64,000 bases of DNA from RUG11894 sp964344335 (GTDB taxonomy: Bacteria; Bacillota; Clostridia; Peptostreptococcales; Anaerovoracaceae): positions 1 through 64,000 of the forward strand of contig CAYFMW010000004.1 of assembly GCA_964344335.1 (NCBI GenBank), read 5' to 3'. This document shows, in pieces, positions 23,735 through 32,286 of the stretch; position 1 is the stretch's first letter, and the number at the start of each line of letters is the position of its first letter. The notes under the pieces were generated by a model. It searched no databases, had not been told where the DNA came from, and was given only the letters and a program-made list of their open reading frames with translations. The position numbers and the translations under genes were made by a program.

Positions 23735-26700
23735 CATAGTGGGTTTGTCCGAAATTCGGACGGCTCCGTTGGCAGCAAAACTTGCAGAAGAAAAAGCCGG
23801 ACAAGGTCTGATACTTACCACATCCGCAAAGCGCGCGAAAAGGATAGCTTCGGACCTTGCCTTTTTTAGTGATCTTCCCGTGCATATACTTCCGGATCTG
23901 GAGACCGCGCGCTTCATGTACGAGGCAAAATCGACCGCAGAGCTGGACAGCAGGGTCGCGGCCATGGCGGCTATGGGCGGAGAGGAATCCTGCATAGTCG
24001 TAGCTCCGGTTTTGGGCGCACTTAAGAAACTCCCTCCCCGCGAATTCTTCTTCGCCGATGCTATAGAGCTGGAAGTCGGCGGCTTCTGCGAGCGCGAGGA
24101 GCTGACGGAGGCTTTGCTGCGCATGGGTTACGAGCGCAGCTATTCTGCCGAAGCTCCGGGGCAGTTCGCCCTGCGCGGAGATATAGTGGATGTCTTCCCT
24201 CCTCAGAGCGGCGATCCCGTAAGAATCGAGCTCTTCGACACTGAGGTGGATTCGCTTCGCTCTTTCGACAGTCTAAGTCAGCGCTCGAACGCCACCCTGG
24301 AGCGCTTGCGGATATTGCCCGCGCAGGTGATGGTCAGAGACGATAAAATTTTCGCCGAGGGCCTTAAGGCCATAACTTCCGCATATTCGAGGACGATTGA
24401 AAAGGCCGGCAGCCGCGAGCAGCTCGAAAAGCTTCGAAAGAAGCGCGACTATCTTATTGACTGCATAGAGGAAGACATAAACAGGCAGTATCTGGAGGGA
24501 TTCATCTCCTACTTCTACGAGAAGCCCGCCTTTATCTGGGAGTACGCCTCCCGCAATTCCTTCATCATCGTCGATGATCCCGCCCGCATAGAGGAAGTCC
24601 TTGATTTCTACGAGAAACAGCAGGCCGAGGATGCGAGGCAGATGCTCGAAAGATTTAGCGGGATTGCGGAGGATTTAGACTCCTACCCCGGAAGGCGGGA
24701 TATCCTTAAGCTGCGCGAGATGAGCGAGCGCTGCGATATCTATTACTGCACTCCCTTTGCGCAGAATATCGAGATGGCCGGGAAGATGGACGAGAGGATA
24801 GAGCTGCAGGTCCGTCAGGCGCCGGTCTTCAACGGCCACATGGATGTTCTAAGCAGGGAGCTTGCGCGCTATGTCGATGACGGCTACAGGATTGTCATCG
24901 CCTGTTCGAGTGAGGAGAGGATTGCCAATCTCTCGGACTTCTTTGAGCGCGAAGATTTGGGGGGCCGGGTGGAACTTTGCTACGGGAGGCTCACGCAGGG
25001 GAGCGAATTTCCCGAAGAGAAGATTCTGTATCTCTCCGAATCCGATATATTTGTTCATATAAAGAGCGCGTCGAAGCAGCGGAAGAGCTCCAAGGCTAAG
25101 ATAAGGGCCTTCACAGATATAAGGAAGGGCGATTATGTCGTGCACGAGGCTCACGGCGTCGGGCGTTTCGCCGGGGTCCAGATGCTCAGCGTGGACGGAA
25201 GCGAGAGGGATTATCTGAGGATAGAATATGCCGGAGAGGACCTTCTCTATGTCCCCGTCGATCAGATGGATAATATTCAGAAGTATGTGGGAAGTGAAGG
25301 TGCAACGCCCAGAATAAACAGACTCTCCGGGCTGGAGTGGCAGAAGACAAAGGCGCGGGCGAAGGCCGCCATCAAGGATATGGCAGAGGATCTCCTGAAG
25401 CTTTCGGCCGAGAGGGAGCTTAATCCCGGACATAGATTCGGGCCGGATTCCGCCTGGCAGAAGGAGTTCGAGGAAGCCTTCCCCTACGAGGAGACCGCGG
25501 ACCAGCTGCGCTGCATCGAAGAGATTAAGGCGGACATGGAGTCGGATAAGGCGATGGACAGGCTGCTCTGCGGCGATGTGGGCTACGGGAAGACCGAGGT
25601 CGCGGCGAGGGCGATTTTCAAATGCCTCGAGGACGGCAAGCAGGCCGCGGTGCTGGTTCCTACGACGATTCTGGCAAACCAGCATTACAATACCTTCAGG
25701 GAGAGGTTTTCCAAATTTCCCTTCAATGTCGAGATGCTATCGCGCTTCAGGACGGATAAGCAGCAGCAGGAGATCGTAAAGAAGCTTGCAAGCGGAGAGA
25801 TCGATCTTGTGGTCGGGACTCATCGCATGCTCAGCAAGGATGTAAAATTCAAGGACTTGGGCCTTCTGGTTATAGACGAGGAGCAGCGCTTCGGCGTCGA
25901 GCACAAGGAGAGGATAAAGAAGCTCAAGGCCAATACGGATGTGCTTACCCTGTCGGCGACTCCGATACCCAGGACCCTCCACATGTCCCTGATAGGGCTG
26001 CGCGATATGTCGATAATCGAGGAGCCTCCCGAAAACCGATACCCCGTGCAGACCTATGTGCTGGAACAGGACGATCTGTTAATTGCCGATGTAATAGAAA
26101 GGGAGCTCGGAAGGGGCGGTCAGATCTATGTCGTCAAGAACAGGGTCTCGGGAATAGAGCGCTCGGCCTCGCGCATAAGGCAGCTCGTCCCGGAGGCCAG
26201 GGTTGCGGTCGGGCACGGGCAGATGGGCGAAAGGGAGCTAGAGGATGTTATGCTGGGATTTGTGAAAGCCCGGAGCGATGTGCTTGTCTCGACGACGATA
26301 ATAGAATCAGGTCTCGATATCCCTAATGTAAACACCATCGTAATTCTCGATGCGGACCGCTTCGGACTCGCACAGCTCTATCAGCTGCGCGGAAGGGTGG
26401 GGAGGTCGGATCGCATGGCTTATGCATATCTGGTATACAAAAAGGAAAAAAAGCTCTCCGAGTTGGCGGAAAAGAGGCTGCGCGCCATAAGGGAATTCAC
26501 CGAGTTCGGTTCGGGTTTTAGGGTCGCCATGAGGGATCTGGAGCTTCGCGGAGCCGGGAATATCCTCGGTGCGGAACAGTCGGGTCACATGCTTTCGGTG
26601 GGATATGAACTCTACTGCAAACTCGTCGAGGAGGCGGTCGCGGAGCTCAAGGGGGAGCTTTCCGAGCAGGAACGAATACCCGAGACGGACGCGAGCATAG

Positions 26701-27125
26701 AGCTGGGGATTGCGGCCTATATTCCGCAGAGCTACATATCCGACGAGATTACCCGCCTTGCCATGTACAAGCGCATAGCTTCCATCAGATCCGAGGAAGA
26801 TATGATGGAGATGAGCGACGAGCTGATAGACAGGTTTTCGGATATACCGCAGGCAACCTTAAATCTGATGGACATCGCCTATATTCACAATATGGCGAGT
26901 GGCTGCGGCGTCTCCAAACTCGCCCTTCAGCAGGGCAGGATAGTCCTGCAGTTTGAGGAGAGCAATTGTCTGGCTGCAGAGCTCCTTGTAAAACTCAGGG
27001 ATGAGTATGGCTCGAGAATCTCATCCTTCGAAGGGGTAAAGCCCCGCATAGCCCTCTCGCTTGCGAAGCTCTCTCCTGCGAAAGAGTCTCAAAAATTACT
27101 CAATTATATGATAAATTGCGCATAA
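23718..27125 (+). CDS. mfd: transcription-repair coupling factor Mfd
   Basis: An 1135-residue DNA translocase that removes RNA polymerase stalled at lesions and recruits UvrA. The ATG at 23718, inside the end of pth, gives a normal N-terminus; the longer frame from 23619 runs antiphase through pth. In order: UvrB-like region (about 100-300), RNA polymerase-interacting domain with GDYVVHEAHGVGRFAG, RecG-like helicase with Walker A GDVGYGKTE, the DEEQRFG box and SATPIPRT, and a C-terminal TRCF domain. uvrB and uvrA are also in the window. Confidence 0.95.
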   Translation: MGKRINIVGLSEIRTAPLAAKLAEEKAGQGLILTTSAKRAKRIASDLAFFSDLPVHILPDLETARFMYEAKSTAELDSRVAAMAAMGGEESCIVVAPVLGALKKLPPREFFFADAIELEVGGFCEREELTEALLRMGYERSYSAEAPGQFALRGDIVDVFPPQSGDPVRIELFDTEVDSLRSFDSLSQRSNATLERLRILPAQVMVRDDKIFAEGLKAITSAYSRTIEKAGSREQLEKLRKKRDYLIDCIEEDINRQYLEGFISYFYEKPAFIWEYASRNSFIIVDDPARIEEVLDFYEKQQAEDARQMLERFSGIAEDLDSYPGRRDILKLREMSERCDIYYCTPFAQNIEMAGKMDERIELQVRQAPVFNGHMDVLSRELARYVDDGYRIVIACSSEERIANLSDFFEREDLGGRVELCYGRLTQGSEFPEEKILYLSESDIFVHIKSASKQRKSSKAKIRAFTDIRKGDYVVHEAHGVGRFAGVQMLSVDGSERDYLRIEYAGEDLLYVPVDQMDNIQKYVGSEGATPRINRLSGLEWQKTKARAKAAIKDMAEDLLKLSAERELNPGHRFGPDSAWQKEFEEAFPYEETADQLRCIEEIKADMESDKAMDRLLCGDVGYGKTEVAARAIFKCLEDGKQAAVLVPTTILANQHYNTFRERFSKFPFNVEMLSRFRTDKQQQEIVKKLASGEIDLVVGTHRMLSKDVKFKDLGLLVIDEEQRFGVEHKERIKKLKANTDVLTLSATPIPRTLHMSLIGLRDMSIIEEPPENRYPVQTYVLEQDDLLIADVIERELGRGGQIYVVKNRVSGIERSASRIRQLVPEARVAVGHGQMGERELEDVMLGFVKARSDVLVSTTIIESGLDIPNVNTIVILDADRFGLAQLYQLRGRVGRSDRMAYAYLVYKKEKKLSELAEKRLRAIREFTEFGSGFRVAMRDLELRGAGNILGAEQSGHMLSVGYELYCKLVEEAVAELKGELSEQERIPETDASIELGIAAYIPQSYISDEITRLAMYKRIASIRSEEDMMEMSDELIDRFSDIPQATLNLMDIAYIHNMASGCGVSKLALQQGRIVLQFEESNCLAAELLVKLRDEYGSRISSFEGVKPRIALSLAKLSPAKESQKLLNYMINCA

Positions 27126-27128
27126 AGA

Positions 27129-27137
27129 TGATACAAT
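27129..27137 (+). promoter_or_regulatory. extended -10 before the flippase gene
   Basis: TGATACAAT (TACAAT at 27132-27137) ends eight bases before the ATG at 27146, and no ribosome binding site is present, so a leaderless or nearly leaderless transcript is possible. Confidence 0.4.
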
Positions 27138-27145
27138 CGATAAAT

Positions 27146-28774
27146 ATGGAACAACAGAACGCAAAAAATAAATCTTTCCTTTCGGGGGCCGTCATACTCG
27201 GGGTCGCTGGCATCATCATAAAGTTGCTGGGCGCGGCTTTTCGCATCCCTCTTACGAATATCATCGGGGACGACGGGATGGGTTACTACCAGACAGCCTA
27301 TCCGATATACAACCTCTTTCTTACATTGGCAATAGCCGGAATACCTACGGCCATCGCCAGAATGGTTGCGGAGAGAGTTGCGCTGGATAAGAGCCGCGAG
27401 GCTCACAGGGTTTTTCGCGTCTCCTTCGGACTTCTCTTTGTTACGGGGGTCGTAACGAGCTCCATACTCTTCTTCGGAGCGGGAGTCATAACTAGGGCTA
27501 TAAAGGAGCCCGATGCGGTATATTGCATGATGGCGATTGCGCCCGCCCTCTTTTTATGCCCGCTTATGTCGTCATTTAGGGGCTATTTTCAGGGTCTTCA
27601 GAACATGAACCCCACCGCGGTCTCTCAGATTGTGGAGCAATCCTTCAGGGTGGCGGTCGGGCTGAGCCTTGCGGTGCTGCTGCTTCCGCAGGGAACCGCG
27701 AAGGCGGCTGCGGGGGCTTCGTTCGGGGCGACGGCGGGAGCCCTTTTCGGATTCATCGCGATATTCATAATCTACCTTCGCAAGAGGAAGAAAATCTTTG
27801 CGACATTCTCAGATCAAGTTGAGCATCGGGAGGAATCCGCGGCGAGCATACTCAGAGATATACTGATAATAGCCGTGCCGATAACCATAGGCTCGGCGGT
27901 GCTCCCGATAATAAACTCGATAGATACGGCCCTGGTAAAGTCCAGGCTCATAGATATAGGATACAGTTCCGACGCGGCAAGGGGGCTCTACGGGCAGCTT
28001 ACGGGCATGTCGGCTCCGCTGCTGAATTTACCGCAGGTGATTCTTCAGGGTGTGTCGATGAGCCTCGTTCCCGTAATAGCTTCGGCCAAGAAGAGGAACC
28101 AGATCGGATTTATGCACAGCAATATAAATCTCGCCATGCGCTACGCCTCGCTGATAAGCATACCCTGCGCGGTGGGCATGAGCGTGCTTGCGGAACCCAT
28201 AATGCTGCTCTTTTATCCGTTTCAGAAGGAAGCTGCCGTATCCGCGGCAGGAAGCTTGCAGATACTGGCTTACGGGATTATATTCCTGGGTCTGACCCAT
28301 GCCCTTACCGGGATATTGCAGGGGATAGGAAAGCAGATGCTGCCGGTCAGGAATCTGGCCATAGGAGCTCTTGCGAAGACGCTGGTGACTTACACGCTCA
28401 CGGGAATTCCCTCGCTCAACATAAAGGGTGCGGCTATAGGCACGGTTACAGCCTATCTCGTTTCGGCACTGCTGGATTTTATATCTATGAGGAAGCATAC
28501 CGGCACCGCCGTCGAGTACAGGAAGGCCTTTATAATGCCGGCGATTTCGTCCGCCGTCATGGGTGCGGTGGTCGTAATCTCGCACAGGGTTCTGAGGGGC
28601 GGCTTCGGCAACGCCATGTCGACTATGGTATCCATAATCATCGGCGTTGCGGTTTACGGATTTATGATATTTGTTACAAAGGCCGTCACGATAGATGAGC
28701 TCAGAAAGATTCCCAAGATAGGTAGGATGCTCGGAAAGCTTATGGATAAGGCGGCGAGGCTGATTCGAAAATAG
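27146..28774 (+). CDS. SpoVB/MurJ-type lipid-linked polysaccharide flippase
   Basis: A 542-residue membrane protein with about fourteen helices of the MOP (MATE/MVF) superfamily. The N-terminus FLSGAVILGVAGIIIKLLGA followed by FRIPLTNIIGD and GMGYYQTAYPIYNL is that of the YabM/SpoVB polysaccharide-biosynthesis group, relatives of the lipid II flippase MurJ. Its genomic position after mfd and before mazG equals yabM in B. subtilis. The ATG at 27146 is chosen as the family-typical start. Substrate (lipid II or another undecaprenyl-linked sugar) is not resolved. Confidence 0.85.
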   Translation: MEQQNAKNKSFLSGAVILGVAGIIIKLLGAAFRIPLTNIIGDDGMGYYQTAYPIYNLFLTLAIAGIPTAIARMVAERVALDKSREAHRVFRVSFGLLFVTGVVTSSILFFGAGVITRAIKEPDAVYCMMAIAPALFLCPLMSSFRGYFQGLQNMNPTAVSQIVEQSFRVAVGLSLAVLLLPQGTAKAAAGASFGATAGALFGFIAIFIIYLRKRKKIFATFSDQVEHREESAASILRDILIIAVPITIGSAVLPIINSIDTALVKSRLIDIGYSSDAARGLYGQLTGMSAPLLNLPQVILQGVSMSLVPVIASAKKRNQIGFMHSNINLAMRYASLISIPCAVGMSVLAEPIMLLFYPFQKEAAVSAAGSLQILAYGIIFLGLTHALTGILQGIGKQMLPVRNLAIGALAKTLVTYTLTGIPSLNIKGAAIGTVTAYLVSALLDFISMRKHTGTAVEYRKAFIMPAISSAVMGAVVVISHRVLRGGFGNAMSTMVSIIIGVAVYGFMIFVTKAVTIDELRKIPKIGRMLGKLMDKAARLIRK

Positions 28775-28787
28775 TTTGGAGTTTAAT

Positions 28788-29651
28788 ATGCACGAAGAAT
28801 TATATAAGAAATCGCAGAGCAAGGAGGAGGCCTTCTCCAGGTTTTGTGCCGTGGTCGAAGCACTCAGATCCGATAAGGGATGCCCTTGGGACAGGGCTCA
28901 GACTCACGAGAGTCTCCGCCGATGGATGATAGAAGAGGCGTACGAGCTCGTGGAAGCCATCAATCGTAAAGATCGGGAGAATATCATCGAGGAGCTGGGC
29001 GATGTGCTCCTGCAGGTCCTGATGCATTCGCAGATAGGCGATGAAATAGGGGATTTTTCCATAATGGATGTGCTGGAATTCGGATCCGAGAAGATGTTGC
29101 GCAGACATCCTCATGTATTCGCTGTAAATGTTGAAAATTGTGCTGATAACGAGACTTTAAGCGTTGACAATGTATTGGAGTTGTGGGAAAATGTAAAAAG
29201 TAAAGAAAAGGCCGAAAGCTCCATAACTTCAAGCATGGAGGCGATTCCCGCCCAATTGCCCGGCCTCCTTAAGAGCGAAAAGATTCAGAGGAAGGCTGCG
29301 AAGGTGGGATTCGACTGGCCCGATATGTCCGGAGCCTTCGACAAGCTCGAAGAAGAGTTGGAAGAACTCAAGCTTGCCGTGAAGGAGGAAGATAGCGGGC
29401 ATATTAAAGAGGAATTGGGCGATCTTCTCTTCGCTGTCACAAATGTCGCCAGATTTTTGGACATCGATCCCGAGGAGGCGCTCAACGGCACATCTTCAAA
29501 GTTCATCGACCGCTTCGATTATGTCGAGCGCAAAGCCGCCCGCTCGGGTCGCAGGCTCGAGGATATGAGTCTGGCGGAAATGGATGAGCTCTGGGAGCAG
29601 GCCAAGAAGAAAGAGCAACTTAATTCTATCGAAGTCAGGAGGAAAAAATGA
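28788..29651 (+). CDS. mazG: nucleoside triphosphate pyrophosphohydrolase MazG
   Basis: A 287-residue tandem MazG protein that hydrolyses non-canonical or stress-related NTPs to NMP and pyrophosphate. The first MazG repeat includes GCPWDRAQTHESLRRWMIEE and ExxEE..ExxDV metal motifs (EELGDVLLQV), the second has KEELGDLLFAV. In B. subtilis the orthologue YabN has an extra N-terminal methylase domain, which is missing here. The ATG at 28788 follows TGGAG. Its stop overlaps the hup ATG. Confidence 0.92.
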   Translation: MHEELYKKSQSKEEAFSRFCAVVEALRSDKGCPWDRAQTHESLRRWMIEEAYELVEAINRKDRENIIEELGDVLLQVLMHSQIGDEIGDFSIMDVLEFGSEKMLRRHPHVFAVNVENCADNETLSVDNVLELWENVKSKEKAESSITSSMEAIPAQLPGLLKSEKIQRKAAKVGFDWPDMSGAFDKLEEELEELKLAVKEEDSGHIKEELGDLLFAVTNVARFLDIDPEEALNGTSSKFIDRFDYVERKAARSGRRLEDMSLAEMDELWEQAKKKEQLNSIEVRRKK

Positions 29652-29929
29652 ACAAATCTCAGTTAGTCGAAGCGATAGCAAAGGAAACAAATCTCACCAA
29701 GAAGGATACTGAAGCGACCATAAACGCATTCATCAAGGTCGTACAGAAGGAGCTCGGCAAGAAGGACGGCAAGGTCCAGCTGATCGGATTCGGAACTTTC
29801 GAGACCAGAAAGAGAAAGGCCAGAATCGGTCGCAATCCTCAGAAGCCCGGCGAGACCGTCAAGATTCCGGCATCCACAGCCCCGGTATTCAAGGCAGGCA
29901 AGGCCTTCAAGGAAGCTGTCAACAAGTAG
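29648..29929 (+). CDS. hup: HU-family DNA-binding protein
   Basis: A 93-residue nucleoid protein. MNKSQLVEAIAKETNLTKKD and the DNA-binding arm RKARIGRNPQKPGETVKIPA with the intercalating Pro are diagnostic. It starts within the mazG stop codon with AGGAGG just upstream and ends at a terminator. Confidence 0.96.
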   Translation: MNKSQLVEAIAKETNLTKKDTEATINAFIKVVQKELGKKDGKVQLIGFGTFETRKRKARIGRNPQKPGETVKIPASTAPVFKAGKAFKEAVNK

Positions 29930-29955
29930 TATATCTTTATCTGTAAAAGGATATG

Positions 29956-29987
29956 TAGGGACAACTAAGCTTGTCCCTATTTTATTT
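29956..29987 (+). terminator. intrinsic terminator after hup
   Basis: Arms TAGGGACAA and TTGTCCCTA enclose CTAAGC and are followed by TTTTATTT. Confidence 0.88.
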
Positions 29988-30009
29988 GTGCGGCATATTA
30001 TAAACGGTA

Positions 30010-30018
30010 TGCTATAAT
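30010..30018 (+). promoter_or_regulatory. extended -10 promoter of rqcP, leaderless spacing
   Basis: TGCTATAAT (TATAAT at 30013-30018) ends six bases before the ATG at 30025, the first codon of the conserved MRIDKYLK start. There is no Shine-Dalgarno sequence. Confidence 0.6.
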
Positions 30019-30024
30019 ACAATG

Positions 30025-30270
30025 ATGAGAATAGACAAGTACTTAAAAATTTCAAGACTGATTAAGCGGCGCAGCGTCGCCCGCGATGCGGCCCAGGACG
30101 AGAGGATATTCCTCAACGGCAAGGCGGCCAAGCCTTCGGCGAGGGTAAAGCCCGGAGACGAAATACTCATACGCTTCGGGAATTCCTCCATGAGGGTGAA
30201 GGTGCTCTCGACGCCCGAGCATGTCTTCAAGGACGGCGCCTGCGAGCTTTACGAGGTTATTCCCGATTGA
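30025..30270 (+). CDS. rqcP: S4-domain ribosome quality control protein RqcP (YabO)
   Basis: An 81-residue S4 RNA-binding protein. MRIDKYLKISRLIKRR is nearly identical in pattern to B. subtilis RqcP/YabO, which stabilises peptidyl-tRNA on the 50S subunit during C-terminal alanine tailing by RqcH. A second ATG directly upstream (30022) is possible, but family alignment and the promoter position favour 30025. It closes the Bacillus-like block prs-pth-mfd-yabM-mazG-rqcP and overlaps uvrB by one base. Confidence 0.9.
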   Translation: MRIDKYLKISRLIKRRSVARDAAQDERIFLNGKAAKPSARVKPGDEILIRFGNSSMRVKVLSTPEHVFKDGACELYEVIPD

Positions 30271-32264
30271 TGTCAGCTACGGATAACAAATTTGTATTGA
30301 AGGCTCCCTTTTCCATGACGGGAGATCAGCCCGAGGCTGTCAGGAGACTGGTCGAGGGTCTTAATAGCGGCAAAAAACACCAGACCCTGCTCGGGGTAAC
30401 GGGTTCCGGCAAGACCTTCACCATAGCCAATGTAATCGAGCAGGTTCAAAGACCGACCCTGGTGATTTCTCACAATAAGACTCTGGCTGCTCAGCTCTGC
30501 GGCGAGTTTAAGGAATTTTTCCCGGACAATGCCGTGGAGTATTTCGTGTCTTATTACGACTATTATCAGCCGGAGGCTTACCTGCCTTCCACCGATACCT
30601 ACATCGAAAAGGATTCAGACACAAACGAGGAGATAGACAGGCTTCGCTATTCCGCGACGGCCGCCCTTGCCGAGAGGCGGGATGTAATAATAGTCGCTTC
30701 GGTTTCCTGCATTTACGGACTGGGAAGTCCCTTCGATTACAAGAACCAGATGCTTTCGCTTAGGCCCGGCCAGATTCGCAGCCGGCAGGATATCCTGCGC
30801 AAGCTCACGGATATACAATATACGAGAAATGATCTCGGCTTTGAGCGCGGAACTTTCCGCGTCCGCGGAGATATAATAGACATCATCCCGGCGGGAAGTG
30901 AATCCGCCGTGCGCATAGAGCTCTTCGGAGACGAGGTGGAATCCATAAAGGAGATGAACCCCCTTACGGGAGAAATCACCGCAATAAGAAACCATGTCGC
31001 GATATTTCCCGCGTCTCACTACGCCACATCCAAGGAGAATATGGACAGAGCCCTCGGCACCATAGAGGAGGAGCTCGAGGAGAGGCTCGTGTGGTTCAAA
31101 GACAGAGGTAAATTGCTGGAGGCTCAGCGCCTTGAGCAGCGCACGCGCTACGATCTGGAGATGATGCGCGAGATCGGTTCCTGTAAGGGCATCGAAAATT
31201 ACTCGCGCCATATCGTCGGCAATCCTCCAGGGGCGAAGCCCTTTACCCTGGTGGACTATTTCCCCGAGGACTTCCTTGTAATAATCGACGAGAGCCATGT
31301 AATGCTGCCGCAGCTGCGGGCGATGGCTCACGGCGATCGCTCCCGCAAGACCTCGCTCGTGGAGTACGGATTCCGTTTGCCCTCGGCCCTCGACAACAGG
31401 CCGCTGCGCTTCGAAGAGTTCAACGGGATGATAAATCAGGCGATATATATCTCGGCGACCCCGGCAGAATACGAGAGGGAGGTTTCGGGCGGCATATCCG
31501 CGGAACAGGTTATACGGCCGACAGGCCTTCTGGATCCGCCCATAAGCATACATCCCACTGAGCATCAGATAGACCATCTGATAGCTGAAATCAATAGGGA
31601 AGTGGACAAGGGCTACAGGGTGCTGGTTACGACTCTGACGAAGAAGATGGCCGAAAGTCTTACGGATTACCTCGCAAAGGCGGGGCTCCGGGTCCGGTAT
31701 ATGCATTCCGAAGTGGATACTCTGGAGAGAAACGAGATACTAAGAGACCTGCGCCTCGGTGTCTTCGACACTCTAGTGGGGATAAATCTTCTGCGCGAAG
31801 GTCTGGATTTGCCCGAAGTATCGCTGGTCGCGGTATTGGACGCGGATAAGCAGGGATTTTTGAGGACGGAGACTTCTTTGATACAGACGATAGGAAGAGC
31901 CTCGCGAAATGCCGACGGCAGGGTTATAATGTACGCGGACAGCGTGAGCCCGGCCATGCGGGCGGCGATGAACGAGACCGATCGCAGGCGCGGCATTCAG
32001 ACGGCATACAACGAGAAACACGGCATAACACCTACTACCATTAAGAAGGCTGTTCGGGATATAATAGAAGTTACGAGGAAGCTCGAGGAAGAATTGGACA
32101 GCTACGAAGGCAAGAGCCTGCTCGAGCTGACGAGACAGGAGCTTGCGGACTACGAGAAGCTTCTGCAAAAGGAGATGAAGGCCGCCGCGCAGGAGCTGCG
32201 CTTTGAGCGCGCTGCTCTGCTGCGAGACAGGCTTATAGAGATAAGAGCGTACAACAACAGATAG
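30270..32264 (+). CDS. uvrB: excinuclease ABC subunit UvrB
   Basis: A 664-residue nucleotide-excision-repair helicase that verifies damage after UvrA loading. Walker A GVTGSGKTFT, the beta-hairpin region YYDYYQPEAYLPSTDTYIEKD-like, the DESH box (IIDESHVMLPQ) and the C-terminal UvrC-binding UVR motif (about 625-660) are all present. ATG at 30270 is preferred to the in-frame TTG at 30267 and overlaps the rqcP stop. uvrA follows 22 bases later. Confidence 0.96.
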   Translation: MSATDNKFVLKAPFSMTGDQPEAVRRLVEGLNSGKKHQTLLGVTGSGKTFTIANVIEQVQRPTLVISHNKTLAAQLCGEFKEFFPDNAVEYFVSYYDYYQPEAYLPSTDTYIEKDSDTNEEIDRLRYSATAALAERRDVIIVASVSCIYGLGSPFDYKNQMLSLRPGQIRSRQDILRKLTDIQYTRNDLGFERGTFRVRGDIIDIIPAGSESAVRIELFGDEVESIKEMNPLTGEITAIRNHVAIFPASHYATSKENMDRALGTIEEELEERLVWFKDRGKLLEAQRLEQRTRYDLEMMREIGSCKGIENYSRHIVGNPPGAKPFTLVDYFPEDFLVIIDESHVMLPQLRAMAHGDRSRKTSLVEYGFRLPSALDNRPLRFEEFNGMINQAIYISATPAEYEREVSGGISAEQVIRPTGLLDPPISIHPTEHQIDHLIAEINREVDKGYRVLVTTLTKKMAESLTDYLAKAGLRVRYMHSEVDTLERNEILRDLRLGVFDTLVGINLLREGLDLPEVSLVAVLDADKQGFLRTETSLIQTIGRASRNADGRVIMYADSVSPAMRAAMNETDRRRGIQTAYNEKHGITPTTIKKAVRDIIEVTRKLEEELDSYEGKSLLELTRQELADYEKLLQKEMKAAAQELRFERAALLRDRLIEIRAYNNR

Positions 32265-32286
32265 ATTTGTTTAGTTTTTGGAGAAT

